From: Paramecium sonneborni
Taxonomy: Eukaryota; Ciliophora; Oligohymenophorea; Peniculida; Parameciidae
DNA: 64,000 bases
Direction: 5' to 3'
Assembly: GCA_905182985.1 (NCBI GenBank)
Contig: CAJJDN010000002.1
Location: 422,876-486,875, forward strand
Below the pieces are notes generated by a model that was not told the DNA's origin, did not search any database, and was given only the letters and a program-made list of their open reading frames with translations. Below are positions 63,508-64,000 of the stretch, in pieces (position 1 is the stretch's first letter; every line of letters begins with the position of its first letter). The position numbers and the translations under genes are program-made.

Positions 63508-64000
63508 ATGAATGAAACATATTAAAATCTGATTTCATTGTATTTTGAAAAATTAAAAAAAGTGCTCCCACAAAAGCTAAACTATTTTAAAGAGATTATC
63601 TCTAAGTTCTCAGGATAAGATAAATCCTATTTTGGAGATCATATAATTATTTTCAAATAGGGAATTTTGATCAAATAAAGTAAAACTAAAGAATTGACGT
63701 TAACAACTCTAATTGTAAATTATTAAAACATTTTAGAACTTAGTATCAAAAGGCTATATTGATGGCTGTTTATAAGACAATACAAATAACTTTTAATAAT
63801 CTGAAATAAGTGAAATAACTGAGACAACAGGTAAAAAAAAAGAATCATCAATGAATGTGATTTAATCACTTATACATTTAGTATAATAATGCTTGGTGGA
63901 TAAGGATGAAATAATTTTGTTAGCATTAAAATTATTGATATCACTTGCAATGAACCCATTCTGTAATATGTAATAACATGAACTAACAAAAATAATTAAA
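63508..64000 (+). CDS. BIG/Sec7-type ARF guanine-nucleotide exchange factor, N-terminus (3' partial)
   Basis: ATG 63508 (MNETYQNLISLYFEKLKKV), one 22-nt intron at 63715-63736 (GTAAATTA...TTTAG), and the frame is still open at the window edge after about 157 codons. TLTTLINLVSKGYIDGCLQD followed by VIQSLIHLVQQCLVDKDEII and ILLALKLLISLAMNPFCN matches the DCB region of large ARF-GEFs ('LD.I..LI..GYL.G', then helix, then 'LQ..KALL..V'). These proteins activate ARF at Golgi membranes. The catalytic Sec7 domain would lie beyond the window, so the call rests on the DCB pattern alone. Confidence 0.65.

Overview
This window is ciliate macronuclear DNA, almost certainly from Paramecium. It is very AT-rich. 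Its long reading frames stay open only if TAA and TAG are read as glutamine and TGA is the sole stop. Introns are tiny (about 20-36 nt, GT...AG, often GTATxT...TAG). Genes are packed on both strands with gaps that are often under 200 nt. Tetrahymena shares the code but has much longer introns. Standard-code ORFs therefore break at TAA/TAG and miss most genes here. I re-read the window with the ciliate code, joined exons across short introns, and checked for most genes that exon length (total minus introns) is a multiple of three. I saw no tRNA, rRNA, CRISPR array, telomere repeat or bacterial-type operon.

Layout. 1-5220: 3' part of a giant NACHT-type P-loop protein with pentapeptide-like repeats and a propeller-like tail. 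5.4-14.5 kb: small or anonymous genes, a truncated UNC93-like membrane gene, a WD40 gene and a VPS9-domain (Rab5-GEF type) gene. 14.6-19.8 kb: an EBP-like sterol isomerase, an outer-dynein-arm docking-type coiled coil and a second K/E/Q-rich coiled coil. 19.8-25.0 kb: a multi-pass membrane gene and a short VPS13-like lipid-transfer protein. 25.7-31.5 kb: a USP deubiquitinase, a CFAP100-like axonemal gene and a one-domain cytochrome b5. 31.6-38.3 kb: a decayed calcium-dependent protein kinase, then LRR/coiled-coil, TBC Rab-GAP and DFE-type kinase genes, all on +. 38.4-43.3 kb: CPSF30-like, TTLL, coiled coil and DnaJ. 43.5-50.6 kb: two large coiled-coil/DUF4378-type genes back to back, then SEC13. 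50.6-55.4 kb: succinyl-CoA ligase beta, an unresolved multi-pass gene and CCT8. 55.6-64.0 kb: anonymous genes, an RRM protein, a helical-repeat protein inside an assembly-type duplication, a putative N-myristoylated small protein and the 5' end of an ARF-GEF of the BIG/Sec7 type.

Themes. Several genes fit cilia and cortex biology (docking coiled coil, CFAP100-like, TTLL, LRR-coiled coil, DUF4378). Another group fits membrane traffic (VPS9, TBC, SEC13, VPS13-like, BIG/Sec7, UNC93-like). The rest are housekeeping (CCT8, SUCLA, CPSF30, USP, DnaJ). There is no sign of operons; adjacency is general genome compaction. The clearest anomalies are an exact 1,076-bp duplication around a single N, the dead CDPK gene, a NACHT protein with a degenerate Walker B, and some extremely tight gene junctions.
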